DNA of 64,000 nucleotides from Cryptomeria japonica (GCF_030272615.1 NC_081415.1:267544425-267608424); one strand, 5' to 3'. Positions 21,826-33,343 are shown, counted from the stretch's first letter. Notes: generated by a model from the letters alone, not told the origin. Program-made: numbers and translations.

Positions 21826-22320
21826 GGCATCTCAGCTTCATCGCTTCATATCAAGTTGAGATTTCTCGATCATCTGAATCAAATCAATCGCTAGGGGCAT
21901 ATCAGTTTCATTGCTTCAAATCAAGCTGATATTTGTCTTCATCTGAATCAGTCTCTTAATGTTAATCAGTTTTATCGCTTTTTATCAAGCGGTTATTTGT
22001 TTAAACTCAATCAAAAGTTTAAAGAGTATCTTTGATCACACGCTCAATCTAAGCAGGTGTTCAGTTTCATCCCATCAAATCAAGCTGGATAGTTTATCTT
22101 CGCTCATCGTGTCTTGATCCATCAAGTTCAAGAATGATTTTATCTTCGCTCACTGTGTCTAGTTCAATCAAGTTCTAGATCAGTAAGATCCGCTTCTTGA
22201 TCAATCAAGTTCAAGTTCGATATCTTTCCTCTCCATCGGTCCTAGTTCAATCAAGTTTGGGATCAATTTTGCTTTAATCAACTCTGTTCAGCTTCATCGC
22301 TTCAAATCAAGCTAAACACA
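21826..22320 (+). repeat. Array of about five related hairpins
   Basis: Units built on CAGCTTCATCGCTTCAAATC then AAGCTG form inverted repeats with a 14-base loop. Stems: 21,829-21,838 with 21,853-21,862; 21,899-21,908 with 21,923-21,932; a weak one at about 21,963-21,996; 22,058-22,067 with 22,082-22,091; 22,285-22,294 with 22,309-22,318. The first two pair over 10 bp (one G-T each), the fourth over 10 bp with three G-T, the fifth 9 of 10. Units 1 and 2 are 70 bp apart and each follows a 'ctaaggggc' or 'ctaggggc' word. Between them lie smaller palindromes such as CTTGAT-CC-ATCAAG (about 22,113) and CTTGAT-CA-ATCAAG (about 22,196). Confidence 0.7.
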
Positions 22321-22419
22321 TCTCTCTTCATCTAGTTCGTGATCAATCAAGTTCAGAGCCGACATCTCCTAGACATCAACTATTCTTTGAACCAACGCAC
22401 TGCTCGCACATTAATTCAT

Positions 22420-22430
22420 AGAGGGGCAAA
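22420..22430 (+). other. Polypurine tract before 3' LTR of element A
   Basis: AGAGGGGCAAA directly precedes TGTAATACCC, the LTR start. Its position and composition fit the plus-strand primer of a gypsy element. Confidence 0.65.
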
Positions 22431-23600
22431 TGTAATACCCTAAAATTGGTCACCTAAACCATGGGCCCCTAATCTCGACAACATCACCAAGGTTCTAACT
22501 AAAGACAATTAAATCAACTTTGAGCACACAATTAATTAATTCTTCAATCATCAAATGTTACATGGCAAGTGAATTATTCTATATTAATTAAATATTTATT
22601 TAATTAATTAAATCATTCCAAGAAAATCATTTTGATCAATTATCCTATTTAATTTATTAAATATCCTAGCATATTTAATTAATTAATAAAATTTCCATTT
22701 AATCATAAAAAAGGAATTAATTTATCACAAAAGAGGAATTAATCACAAAGCAAGAGTTAAACTGAAAATAAAATAAAAGAATTGAATTGAAAGAGAAATC
22801 AAACTTGAGATATTATTTCTTTTTCTAAATTGAGAACTCGAAATCATAAAAGCAATTAAATTGAATTTAATCATTCTCTAAAATTGGAACTCAAAGCTTT
22901 TGAAAAAAGAAGCTCAGTTGCATTGAAAAGACTCTTTTCTTGAAAAATCAAAGAAATATGCAAAGAATTACCTATTTTCATTCGAAGTGCATGGAATTAA
23001 TTGAATTATATCTCTAATGCAAACTCAAACTTATAAACTAATTGCATTTCAATTAAACTATAATTGGAATCTATCTCAAGGTTAACTGAATTTGATTTTT
23101 CAATTATTTCAATTATCCTAAATTGTGCTTTTTCTTGATCTCTCTTGTGATTCTCTATAAATTCAGCCTTCATCTCTCATTCAAAACACCCTGGAGATTT
23201 ATTGTAATATACAGTTTTTGCTCTAGAGTCATTGAAGATATTGTGCTTGCTTTTTGAGATTATTGCATCTTAGTTTAATTTATTTTTTCATATTTCATGA
23301 TTGCTTGAATTCATATAGCTTACTATTCATCCATCTAGCATAATCTTGCATCCATTTAGCTTAATCTCATGCTCATATAGATTAAATCCTTCATCTTGGT
23401 GTAGTCTAGTCACTGGTATTGCTTATACAAATTTGAGAGCAATCATATACTCGCATCTTTTAGAAGGCAATTAGTCAATTTGTTATGGTTTTATTACTCT
23501 TATATCTGTCTAACCATACATGTAATGATTTAATTGAAGTGTTGTGTCTTACAGCTTACAAATACTTATTTCACTTTTTCACACACATAGTACCTCTAAT
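22431..23600 (+). mobile_element. Gypsy 3' LTR (TGTAATACCC type)
   Basis: Begins TGTAATACCCTAAAATTGG after a polypurine tract. It is very AT-rich (22,560-22,740 is mostly 'taatta' words), with a TATA-like CTATAAATTC at about 23,154 and a polyadenylation-like region beyond. The right end is not clear. By 23,620 the sequence has become copia RNase H. It does not visibly match the LTR-like DNA at 1-690. Confidence 0.55.
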
Positions 23601-23619
23601 TAGTCCTTAGGCTATGAAG

Positions 23620-24134
23620 GTTATCTTATAGGGGATAGAGATTTAATTTGTAGTCATGGATTTGAGGATTAAATTTGGATTGGAGATTTTGACAATAGAA
23701 AATCAAATAGTGGACATGTTTTCACTACGCTTAATTGTGCAATCAATTGGATGAGTAAGTGATGAATTGTGGTTTCTTTTTATGGTACAAAAGTAGATTA
23801 AATGGCATCAAATCATGCTTGCAAGGATTCCATATATGTTAAGAGGGTATTTTAAGATGTTGTGCCTAGAGGTAGTAGTCATTATAGTTAGTTGTGACAA
23901 TCAAACTGACATATGTATAGCAAAGAACCCAACCTATTATACGAGGATGAAGTATATTGATGTTTATTACCATTTTGTTCAAAATATGGTATATAATAGG
24001 ACAATGATGTTGGAAAATTTTAACAATTTGAAAATTTTCATGAATGCAATAATAAAGCCATAAAACATGAAAAATTTAGGTGGTATTGCGAGTCTATGGG
24101 CTTCTCAGCTTCTAGCAATTAGATAAATGGTTTT
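23620..24134 (+). pseudogene. Copia RNase H remnant (element C), 5' of D insertion
   Basis: C-terminal end of a copia Pol in mixed frames: GDFDNRKSNSGHVFT then CAINWMSK (about 23,690-23,760), and further CDNQTDICIAKNPTYYTRMK with YIDVYYHFVQNMV (about 23,890-23,990). These are the usual copia RNase H motifs. It ends near 24,115 and is interrupted at 24,135 by element D. Several frameshifts and stops; dead. Confidence 0.8.
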
Positions 24135-24640
24135 TGTGAGATTTTGCCAAGATCTAGAGACAATGGAAAACACAAATAAGAGAGAACAAAATATATGATA
24201 GGAATAAACTGTATTCTATCAAGGTGAAAATACTGATCAACTGGATCATCAAAAGTTGTTCAATAGTTGTTCATACAATGTAGATGAGCCTGCATATATA
24301 GGCAAGACTATATGGATATGTGAGCTCACAAACATGATATGTGGATCAATAAGAAACAAGGGTAGGTAGGAAATAGGTGTGGTAGGTAGGAGAAACAATA
24401 AAATATTCCACATGAGGTGGATCACCCACTGAAGGTGGAATTATCACTCCACAATAAGTGGATATGATAGAGTAGTAACAAGATCACACCATAAAAGGTG
24501 GAAATTCTCCTACACATACTATCCCAATGTGGCACAAACACCCAAGTGTCTCATACCCAAACTACTATGAAATGCATTATCCTAAGTAAACTTAAGTAAA
24601 GTGTAATAATATCTGTGATGAATAATTATTTACACCAACA
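24135..24640 (-). repeat. 3' LTR of element D
   Basis: Plus-strand ends are TGTGAG and CCAACA, that is TGTTGG...CTCACA on the minus strand. A purine tract follows on the plus-strand right side. Confidence 0.85.
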
Positions 24641-26451
24641 TCCCCCCTTAAGTGCAACTTAGGGGAATGTACATAAGTCTACAATGCAACTAAGCAATGC
24701 AAGATGGGTCTCGAATACGAGGCCATGTTAGGTACCCATGCACAAATGCAAATGCATGCAAACCAATGCAATGAAATCTCTCACAAAGCGGGGAAAGAGA
24801 GAAAAACCCAATGGGAAAAAACTCCCCCCCAAAATAGATATGATGAAAGCACACAATGCTCTGAATGATGAATAAGAGAGAAGAACAAAATATGTCCCCC
24901 CCATAAGAGAGAAGAGGAGACCATGAAGCCCCCATTCAATGTCGAATCTCCTACAAAGATGGTCCAATGATGTTGACCAAAATACCTCCCCATAAGGAAG
25001 AAAGAGAGCCAATGCTGCACCAATAATGCCAAAGTGTCACAAAACTAGGTACCAATGTCGATGACGATGAATCACTTGCTGCAACAAAATGAAGATCAGG
25101 CATGGAGACAACCTGCTTTGAGCATCATTTGGATACTCGTAAATGGTAGAAATACTAGTACAATCTAAGTCTCACGGGAGCCATGCACAAATGTGTACAA
25201 TCTAAGTCTCAACTGGAGCCATGCACCAAGTCTCACAAAGATATTCCTAATCTACGTGTACAAGAGGATTACATCAAATAGTCATCAAAGACAAGATACA
25301 AAGAGGTGTGGCACTTTTTGATAGTGCGAGTACAACATTGTTCATGCAAGAGCATACAACATGATAGTGCAAATCTGGAAACATGAAAATGATGCCACTA
25401 AGAAGCCCTGTAGAATACTGCAGAAAAAGACGCCTCTGATTGGGATGTGGCCAAGAGATATAAAGGAGCAAATCAACCCCCCCCCCCCCCCCCCCCTTGA
25501 CTGCCGGTTGGAAGCACTATAAGACATGTATGAAGTGACAAGAAAAAAATGTGTTCCCAATTTGACTTATTCCATGATATTTTTGTTTTTAAAAGATTTT
25601 AAAAACCCATTAAAAACAATTATTAAATGCCCATAAAAAAACTTTATTAAAAAATAAAGAAAAAATTAAAATAAAAGGCAATCATTTTTTTTTTTGAAAT
25701 TAAAAAAACTTTAATAAAAATTTATTAAAGTTTTTTTTTATTATTAAAAACTATATAAAAAAGTTTATTTTTTAATTAAAAAAAAATAAAAAAAAGGTTT
25801 AACCCCCTCACGGGGAGTGGCCCGCAGAGCATTGCGGTCACCCACAGTGCCTGCGAGACCGCAGGTACATTGCTGTGTACCCGCAATACCCGTGGGCATC
25901 CCCAAAGAAAAAAAAATTCTGCCTCTTTTTTTTTTTTTTATAAAAATGCCCCCTAATAAAATCGAAATTTAATTTCAATTTTTTAATTTTTACTTTTTTT
26001 TTTTAATTTCCAAAAAAATTAATAAACAAAAAAAATAAAAAATTTGCAGACCTGTACCTGCAAGTCCATACAACGGGCTAGGAGGGGAAATTTTTTCAAC
26101 TCGGGGTAACGAAGGCTGATTGCGAGGAATAGATAGTTGATCTTGGGGTTTTTGGACCTTTTGAGTGCAATGGCGATGACGGATTTGGCCAAAAATGCTC
26201 CAAAATTGTAGATCGCTGTCAGGACAAGTCACCACCCTCCATCTTCAAACGACTTTAGATTTGGCCTCAGATGTTGGATTTGGATGAAATAAAAGGCTAT
26301 TCTAACTTTCTCAAAGCTCCTCAATCCAATGGTGACCTCAGATTTGACCCAACAAGCTCGAATAATAACCTACAATAGAAAGTTCCAAAATGCAAAACCC
26401 CAAATTTCTCTCAATTGGCAAACTGATGGCACTCCAATGACTTTGATACCA
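24641..26451 (-). other. Interior of element D, non-coding
   Basis: No domain recognised in any frame. Overlapping minus-strand ORFs at 24,690-25,032 are Phe/Leu-rich and come from purine-rich plus-strand DNA ('gagagaag', 'aaaaaactcccccc'), so I do not treat them as genes. Notable contents are a run of 20 C (25,477-25,496), an AT-only stretch (25,560-25,797), a GC-rich patch at 25,797-25,905, and a second mostly A/T stretch to about 26,045. The first 100 bp after the LTR carry the family signature CTTAAGTGCAACTTAGG and GGCCATGTTAGGTACCCATG. Confidence 0.6.
26441..26451 (-). other. Primer-binding site of element D
   Basis: On the minus strand TGGTATCAAAG lies directly after the LTR end. This is a Met-tRNA-type copia primer site and fixes the element's orientation. 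Confidence 0.75.
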
Positions 26452-26957
26452 TGTGAGATTTTACCAAGATATAGAGGCAATGGAAAACACAAATAAGAGA
26501 GAACAAAATATATGATAGGAAAAAACAGTATTCTATCAAGATGAAAATACTGATCAACTGGATCATTAAAAGTTGTTCAATAGTTGTTCATATAATGTAG
26601 ATGAGCCTGCATATATAGGCAAGACTATATGGATATGTGAGCACACAAACATGGCATGTGGCTCAATAAGAAACAAGGGTAGGTAGGAAATAGGTGTGGT
26701 AGGTAGGAGAAACAATAAAATATTCCACATGAGGTGGATCACCCACTGAAGGTGGAATTATCACTCCACAATAAGTGGATATGATAGAGTAGTAACAAGA
26801 TCACACCATAAAAGGTGGAAATTCTCCTACACACACTATCCCAATGTAACACAAACACCCAAGTGTCTCATACCCAAACTACTATGAAATGCATTATCCT
26901 AAGTAAATTTAAGTAAAGTGTAATAATATCCATGTTGAATAATTATTTACACCAACA
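26452..26957 (-). repeat. 5' LTR of element D
   Basis: Second copy of the 506-bp LTR, about 4% different from the left copy by eye count. Confidence 0.85.
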
Positions 26958-28019
26958 ATTTTTATACCCTCTTTACTCTTACAAGGTGTTAAAAAAGTGT
27001 AATAATGTTGGAAAATGTGTCTCAACCTTTCTCCTAATGTTGATGTTACAAAAGGTGCAAATTTTTTATATAAAATGAAAAAACTCAAATATTGGGCTCT
27101 AGGCTTAGCTTTTTTCCAAAATAAAATTCTTAGCTGTTTGTAACTACCTCTAAGGGTTATTTTCATATACCTCTTCAAGTGATTCAATTTTTAAAAATAA
27201 CTCTCAATTGGCCCACCAAATTAGAAGTTATGGCCTCTCATAGTTTGCATAGGAAATGTAAAAAGTTGTTGCACATAAAAGAGTTGTACATAGGAGTTAC
27301 ATTTATTGGCCAACTTATGACATGCATTATGACACATTATAAGATATCTATGATTAGGGGTTAATATGGGTCCACTTTTGGGTGGTTTTTGCTCGTGGGT
27401 TTCTAATTACCATTTTATGGTTTTGGGTTTTGTATCTCATATATATCATGTGCTTGAGATGGAAATTAAGTGTAGATTTTTGTAGATATTATTAAGCTAT
27501 AATAATTCCTTGAGATCTCTATTTGGTAATGTTCTTGTGAAGGATTTCTTTACAAGTGTATTATAATCATGGTTTACTAAATAATACATTGACCTACTTT
27601 GTGTGTGGGCTTTTTATCTCAAAAGGATTTTCCCCATGTACACATGTGTTATGGTATTTGTTATTTATTTTATTTAATGTGTTTCTACTTTCTTAAGTAT
27701 TACAACATTAAAATTTTCACAACACTCTCCTCAGAATGTTAGTGTAGGAAGCATTTTGGTATACCTTGCTTCCTTTCATTAGTCTTCTCACTATTGAAAT
27801 ACTTATGACCTCTATGCCATTTCTTTTATCAAATAAACTAGGTATTATATGTCTCATAAGATTCAATCACAATAAAAATTAATTTAGAAATAGCTGGCCA
27901 AAAACAAAACAACAAATGACATATAGATAAGAAAAAGACACCACAAACTTGAGAGCAAGTTACAAATTTTGAAGGCATTAGTAAGCTTCATCTCCTCTCT
28001 ATAAAATTTTCATGTAGAT
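26958..28019 (+). mobile_element. Continuation of copia remnant C and its LTR-like tail
   Basis: AT-rich DNA with no gene. The segment GTGGGCTTTTTATCTCAAAA then GGATTTTCCCCATGTACACA (about 27,607-27,647) resembles the downstream part of copia LTRs, so this is probably the 3' end of the copia copy whose RNase H lies at 23,620-24,134. From 27,720 to 28,019 I see nothing further. Confidence 0.4.
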
Positions 28020-28900
28020 TAATTCAACAATTCCTTATGCTCAATTCTTCTCTTCTTCTAATTGTTATCCCTCATCCTAGTACTAGATTTATCCTTGATA
28101 GTTTTTTCCACTCGAAGAGGAGAAATAAGATCCCCATCCACCTTTTTAATTATTTCACTTAATGTCTCTAATCCCATAATACTATTTTTGATACCGCATT
28201 TACTAGTCTTTATTACTCTAGTTATTTTTTCCTTTATTTCCTTCATCTCCTCTAGACATTGTAGGAATTATGTTCTTCCCTCTCCCTCTTTCCATTGTCT
28301 TCCATGATATCCAATATTTTCTTATGATCTAAGTGCTTGATCTTCAACTTACTAACTTTAGGAAGGAAATTTCACTTTTAGAAGATGAGCCTATCCTCCT
28401 CATGATTCACCTATCTTCTAATCCTCTATCTATTTTTTCATGTGACCATATTAATGTTCCACTTATTGATTTCAACAAAAAACTAATTGGTAAGAATGAT
28501 TTTAACTTCAAAGACATCATTGACCAATCTCATATTATGTATTATTTGATTATCCAACTCTATCATATCTTGTATCATAAAAGGGAGGTCCTCCAAAGGG
28601 ACATCATAATTTTTTTTTTGTTGAGGTGTAGGGTTTGAATCTCTAAAATCAAACCCTAGACAGGTTCCATAATAGGGGAAATTTATTTGTCTTTCCTATC
28701 TCTACTATTCTCTAATGTATCAACAAATCCCTTGATAGTGCATTTCTCCTACAAATGCGGTCAATTTTTGTTGTCTTCAGCTCTTTTGCTTTTAATACCT
28801 TTTGAGAGCGTACCATGGCCACCCTTCTTCAATGTACCTTAAGTCATTTTACATGTATCCTCCAAGTCTAAAGTGTCACTCCTTGAATCCAAATCATACT
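28020..28900 (-). pseudogene. Degenerate minus-strand ORF, possibly LINE ORF1
   Basis: Minus-strand translation gives protein-like pieces: KGIKSKRAEDNKN and EKCTIKGFVDTLENSRDRKD (about 28,820-28,690), and MKEIKEKITRVIKTSKCGIK then SIMGLETLSEIIKKVDGDLI (about 28,246-28,120). They are Lys/Glu-rich, with stops, and match no domain I can name. The decayed LINE pol lies downstream at higher coordinates, which is the wrong order for one intact LINE, so this may be a separate insertion. Confidence 0.25.
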
Positions 28901-29389
28901 ATATGGCGAAAATTTATAGAACTAGTCATGGGATAAATTGATTCCACGGGTCTTTAAAAATGTATTCCCTCTATATTTATTGGAGTAGATAGGGGTTTCT
29001 AAATCTCACATGATTACATATCAACATCACAATCCCTTGGTCGAAGGGAATCACACCAGAAGCCTTTTTCACTCATTCATATAATTTTCCAATGATAAGA
29101 AAATATAAATATAAAATACATTAATTTCCCATGTTTAAAGTGATTTAATAGATAAAATATAAAATACATCAATTTCCTCGCACTAATTTTCATATTCACA
29201 TTCAAAAAACTTAGTGTTACTAATAACTTTGAGTAATTTAAATTGGTAGTATTGATGTGACTTTACCTTAAGTGAATAGTTATTATCAACACAAAGTCAT
29301 GAGAAGTGATGGTTATTATGACAATTGAAGTTCATCTATATTATTTCCCCTAGAAATATTTCAACTCATGTCACTTTATTATCAATTCC
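28901..29389. other. AT-rich interval, nothing recognised
   Basis: No ORF, RNA gene or repeat that I can support. It includes a local near-repeat of 'ataaaatataaaatacat' (about 29,110 and 29,153). Confidence 0.4.
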
Positions 29390-30540
29390 CTAATGGGCCA
29401 ATTTATTAACCATTCCCTTGGCCTCTCTATAAATGTGAACAATATTGATTTTTTTTAACCTAATTTTGATGTATGGGGAATATCTTATCATATAACCAAT
29501 AGATAAACTAGGTTGGATTATTTTTATTTAGGTAATTAATAATACTCAAAGAATCACCTTCAAAGATAAGAGAATGATTTTCCCAATTCTAAACCATCCT
29601 CAAGGCACAATGCATCACTATAATTTTTATGTAATTGCCATTCTAAGGTCTAATATTAATAACATATACAACTATAAAGTTCCCATTACCATCTTAAAAA
29701 ACACCACCACCACTACCTGGGCTATGATTACCTATAAAAATTCCATTTAAGTTTGCTTTATACCATGACAGTGAGGCAAAAATACCTAGAGTTGATACAT
29801 CTTTGGACTTTCATCCCCATAATCAAGATAGAGATATCAAACTTAAGAAACCAAGCCTCAACCACATCACAAACTTAAGAAACCAAGCCTTATAATGCTT
29901 GTCAAGGATGCTGAGGAGACCATAAATATTTTCACCTAGATGTTCTAGTTTTGTTTTAGGTGTGCCAGTATCTCCCTGGTCTTTTGCTGTACTTTTCTCT
30001 GGCTGCTGTCTTTTGTGTTGATCTTTTGCTTCCTTTCTTTCTTCGTTCTATCCTTTCTTGCTTCTCTAATGCTTTTCTTTATGATATGTAAGTGGGTTTC
30101 GGGTCCCTTAAAACTTGTTTTTCCTTAATCAAAAACTTAAGAAGCCAAGTCTCAACCACATCACACTCAATCTTATAAATATAAAAAATAGATGAGGAAT
30201 TAGGGTTCATAGTTGACCACATAAAAAATTCCTTTATAGCTAAACTATTTTTTTTAAACACTAAAAACTTCTACTTTTTATCTCTAAAATTATGTTGTTA
30301 TTCTCTTTCCAAATTCTTTATAAAAGACATAGGAAATCTAACTTCCATAAGAGTAAAAGAGAAAACCATTTCTCACAAAGGTCCCACATACTATTAGATA
30401 GTGCCTAGGCCACTTTAAAAGGGCAAAGCAACAAACCCAAATTTCCTAAGAAAAGGAGCAACTCAATAGCAAGTGATTAACTGACTGTTTAGTGAATCCA
30501 TATAAACAACATATATTGAATAGAGTAAAGTCTTTGTACG
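29390..30540 (-). pseudogene. LINE pol 3' part: zf-RVT and RNase H, decayed
   Basis: On the minus strand, pieces such as FGFVALPF and CGTFVRNGFLFYSYGS then YVFYKEFGKRITT (about 30,450-30,290) resemble the zf-RVT zone after a LINE reverse transcriptase. Further on, WYKANLNGIFIGNHSPGSGG, FEGDSLSIINYLNKNNPT and HIYREAKGMVNKLAH (about 29,780-29,400) match the LINE RNase H (RVT_3 type), whose function is to degrade RNA in the hybrid. Many stops are present. A foreign segment appears to interrupt it at about 29,870-30,132. Confidence 0.65.
29872..30132 (+). mobile_element. Possible short retroposed insert in the LINE remnant
   Basis: Variants of 'aacttaagaaaccaagcc' with 'tcaaccacatcaca' occur at about 29,841, 29,872 (first part only) and 30,134. 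The segment between looks unlike the LINE, is pyrimidine-rich and ends GGGTTTCGGGTCCCTTAAAA then a short A-run, as the 3' ends of plant LINEs do. The flanking copies would be the target duplication. Confidence 0.35.
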
Positions 30541-30613
30541 ATTTTTTGTAGAATGATTTATACCATGTAATTTTTGGCTATATATTTAGCCACCCAATAT
30601 TTATGAACTTTAA

Positions 30614-30899
30614 TGAAAGCATGAGAGATATGATAGAATAATTGTATTCTATCAAAGGATGCAAAAGTGATACAATATAATTTATTACAATGATTTGAGA
30701 TTAAATGAGAATACAATGAGAACCTCTTGGCTACATAGGTCAAGGTGACAAATGGGACTACATAATATTATGACATGTATCTTAATATAACAACTTGAGA
30801 TATAAAGTGATAAGTATATTACATGTTCCATAAGTAAACTGCAATGAATTGGACTTAAGTGGTAAACTAGCTAGGTAAAACACCCTATTCATAGCAACA
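30614..30899 (-). mobile_element. D-family LTR, second locus
   Basis: Plus-strand end CATAGCAACA is followed by CCCCCCTTAAGTACAACT and GGCCATGTTCGGTACCCAC (about 30,939-30,957), the signature after the 3' LTR of element D. The middle shares 'gagagatatgatag...' and 'gtattctatcaa' with D. No second LTR is found nearby, so the element is truncated. The left boundary is approximate. Confidence 0.55.
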
Positions 30900-32003
30900 C
30901 CCCCCTTAAGTACAACTAAAAAATACTTTTAGCTACTAGGCCATGTTCGGTACCCACATATTGTTAATGTGAAAAGAGTTTTTGTCTAACTAGTTAGCTT
31001 TTAGTCTACATAATGTAGTCCTATTCACACTACACTTAAGACCACTTAGAGTTCAACTAGACTTCTGACTCACCTTATGACTCACAATATTATAAAATGC
31101 ACAATATGAAGCCATTCAATTATTATTCACATCAATCTCTATCAATTTCCATAATAAATGTTGCAAGCCAACCTTTACCAAAGCAATCTGGACTGGTGAA
31201 AGACATATGGTAAATAAACTCCATTCACACACTTCACAATCAAGCATATAGTCAAAAAAATATTACCATGATAGACTATGATAAATATTGATATGCCAGA
31301 TTAAGTACCATAGAAGATTTGGGAACATGGACCATTTTGAGGGGAGGTTACATGTCACACACTATGTGAGTTACTGTAGCCAAGGGAAAAATTGACTTTG
31401 AACCAGTCAAAAGTAGTTTCAGGTGTGTCATGCTATCTAGGAGTAACACGCACACATGGAACTCTTCCACAACATTCATAATCACCTGAGGGTGTGTTAT
31501 TTATTAATCTATCATAATGATTCGAGTGGACATTTATGTCTTGAATTTGTTATGAATTTCAATCCCAGCAAGACTCTTCCTCAATTTAAGTTTTCTTTAT
31601 CTTTTTAATAAATATCTCCCTAGATTTAAGGATTTAGCAGTAGTTAGCTAGAGGAATAAGTTGTTGGCTTGAATGTATAAATGAGTCGTAGCATAACTTA
31701 AAAAGGTTAATGACACTGTGATTATTGTAGTATCTATGTTATGCATGGAAGGCACATGAGCCTATAATGAATGAAATATAATACATTTTTGAATTGGTTG
31801 TGTGATTCTATAATTTGATGGTGAGCACTTACCCAAAGGAGCCCACTTGAGGTAAAGTTACTCTTAGTTTAGTTTACTTAATTCCATTTCAAGCATACGA
31901 TTTAGATAGATCTTTTGAATTCAAATTAGTTGATGTTTCTATTATTCATTCTATTTTCTTGTAGCAGAACTATTAGTCGAATCAGATTAGATAGTGTAAG
32001 TAG
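30900..32003. other. D-family interior remnant and unassigned DNA
   Basis: The first 60-100 bp are D-like. The remainder, to the target duplication of the solo LTR, has no ORF or feature I can support. Confidence 0.4.
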
Positions 32004-33343
32004 TATTGGATATTGTTGAGAAGTTTGTCGGAATGTGTTGTTGTCATTGATGTCAACATATTCCTCTATGTTCTAGTGTTGCAGTTAGATTAAGTAATTT
32101 GGTTTGGCCAGTGTGTTGTAGTTGAGTTGTTGCAAATTAAAGGATTTTGAGATAAGTATCTCTAGTTGATTCAGCTTAAGTTTCAGTGGTCCGCATGGAG
32201 ATTTAATCGAGTTATGAGATCTAATATTGCGGATGGTTTTTCAGTTGTTCAGTGTTCTGGATTTTGCTCCGCATTGCAATATCTTGGTTTACAAATTTGG
32301 TAGAGTGTTTGGGATGTTCTACTGTGTCCTGAATTCAAATGGTTCCTAATTTGGAGGTTCACAAGTGTATTTTTCAGTTTGTCAGTCAGTTCAGTTAGTG
32401 TTCTTGAAGTTCAGTATAATGATGATGAAGATTCTAGTAAGTGGTGTTGGTGTGGTTGTTTCTGTGGTAATTCATAATGCTTGTGGATGTTTCTAGATTG
32501 TGTTCTATGCATGTTGGTGGTCCACATTGACTATTGTGCATGTGATTGATGATTTTCCTTGATCTAATGGTGTTCTTCATGTTCTTGGCCGACATGATGA
32601 TTGTAGCATGTTGCAGATGTTTGAGGCATAATTCTTCAAGGTGTTTCTTGTTCAAGTTGGCGATTTAGGTCCATACTATGTCTTAGCTAACATTGTTTTG
32701 GTTCACATATTGTTTTGTAGTGTGTATGGTTATATCTTTCTAATTTGTGATGTGTGTTGAGTCGACCTTCAAATATAGCTTGATGTTATGTATAAATAAA
32801 TGCAATAATCTGATGAGAGAGATATATGTGTGTGTGAATAATGATTTGATCTTTCAGAAGCAATGAAGTAGTGGGAAGAAGTGTGAAGAAGTGCGAGAAG
32901 AGTAGAAGTTGTATATGCTTAACTGAAACTATAACTAGGCATGAGGAGATGCTATTCTATTAGTTCATGATCTTCTGGATGTAATCTGAATCTTGTTGTA
33001 AGACAATGAGTCTTCCCTAGGGCTATGGCCCTTTTAGTTGTTGTTTTTGAGCAGTGAGCTCTAAGCAGTGTGCCTAAATGCATGCACATTGCCCATTGTA
33101 ATATTTCATATACTTCTAATAGGGTCTCATCATATTGTGGGTAGGTTCCCACCGTGGTTTTCCCTTAACAGGGTTTTCCTCTTCAAAAATCTTGGTGTTA
33201 TGTGTGTTATTGATGTGGTGTTGATTTTTCCTTTCACTGTTAATTATCAGATTAGAACTTATGTTTGAGCTCAGTAAAGTTTTCGAGAAAACTGATTCAC
33301 CCCCCCCCCCCCCCCCTCTCAGTTTTATGCAATTTTGCCAACA
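32004..33343 (+). mobile_element. Solo copia LTR with perfect target duplication
   Basis: 1,340 bp flanked on both sides by AGTAG (31,999-32,003 and 33,344-33,348). Ends are TATTGG and CCAACA; one change at base 2 restores the standard TGTTGG/CCAACA. It carries the marks of a copia LTR end: GTTCCCACCGTGGTTTTCCC (about 33,145), GATTCAC followed by 17 C (33,300-33,316), then TCTCAGTTTT. No internal region follows on either side, so it arose by LTR-LTR recombination (established mechanism). Confidence 0.8.

Larger units (their letters stand above)
24135..26957 (-). mobile_element. Element D: 2.8-kb non-autonomous LTR element
   Basis: Two direct LTRs of 506 bp (24,135-24,640 and 26,452-26,957) differ at about 20 positions by eye, so this is a comparatively recent insertion. 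On the minus strand the right LTR is 5', followed by a primer site TGGTATCAAAG (26,441-26,451). The left LTR is preceded by the polypurine run AAGGGGGGA (about 24,641-24,649). The 1.8-kb interior has no recognisable gag or pol. Flanking bases 24,130-24,134 'gtttt' and 26,958-26,962 'atttt' look like a target duplication with one change. Relatives occur at 30,614 and 59,839. Confidence 0.85.

Noticed and set aside
23815-24063. 82-codon ORF as a separate small gene
   Set aside because: Clear copia RNase H content; part of element C.
24690-25032. Three overlapping minus-strand ORFs of 81-94 codons
   Set aside because: Phe/Leu/Ser-rich products of a purine-rich plus strand inside a non-coding LTR element; no motif, and frames overlap each other.
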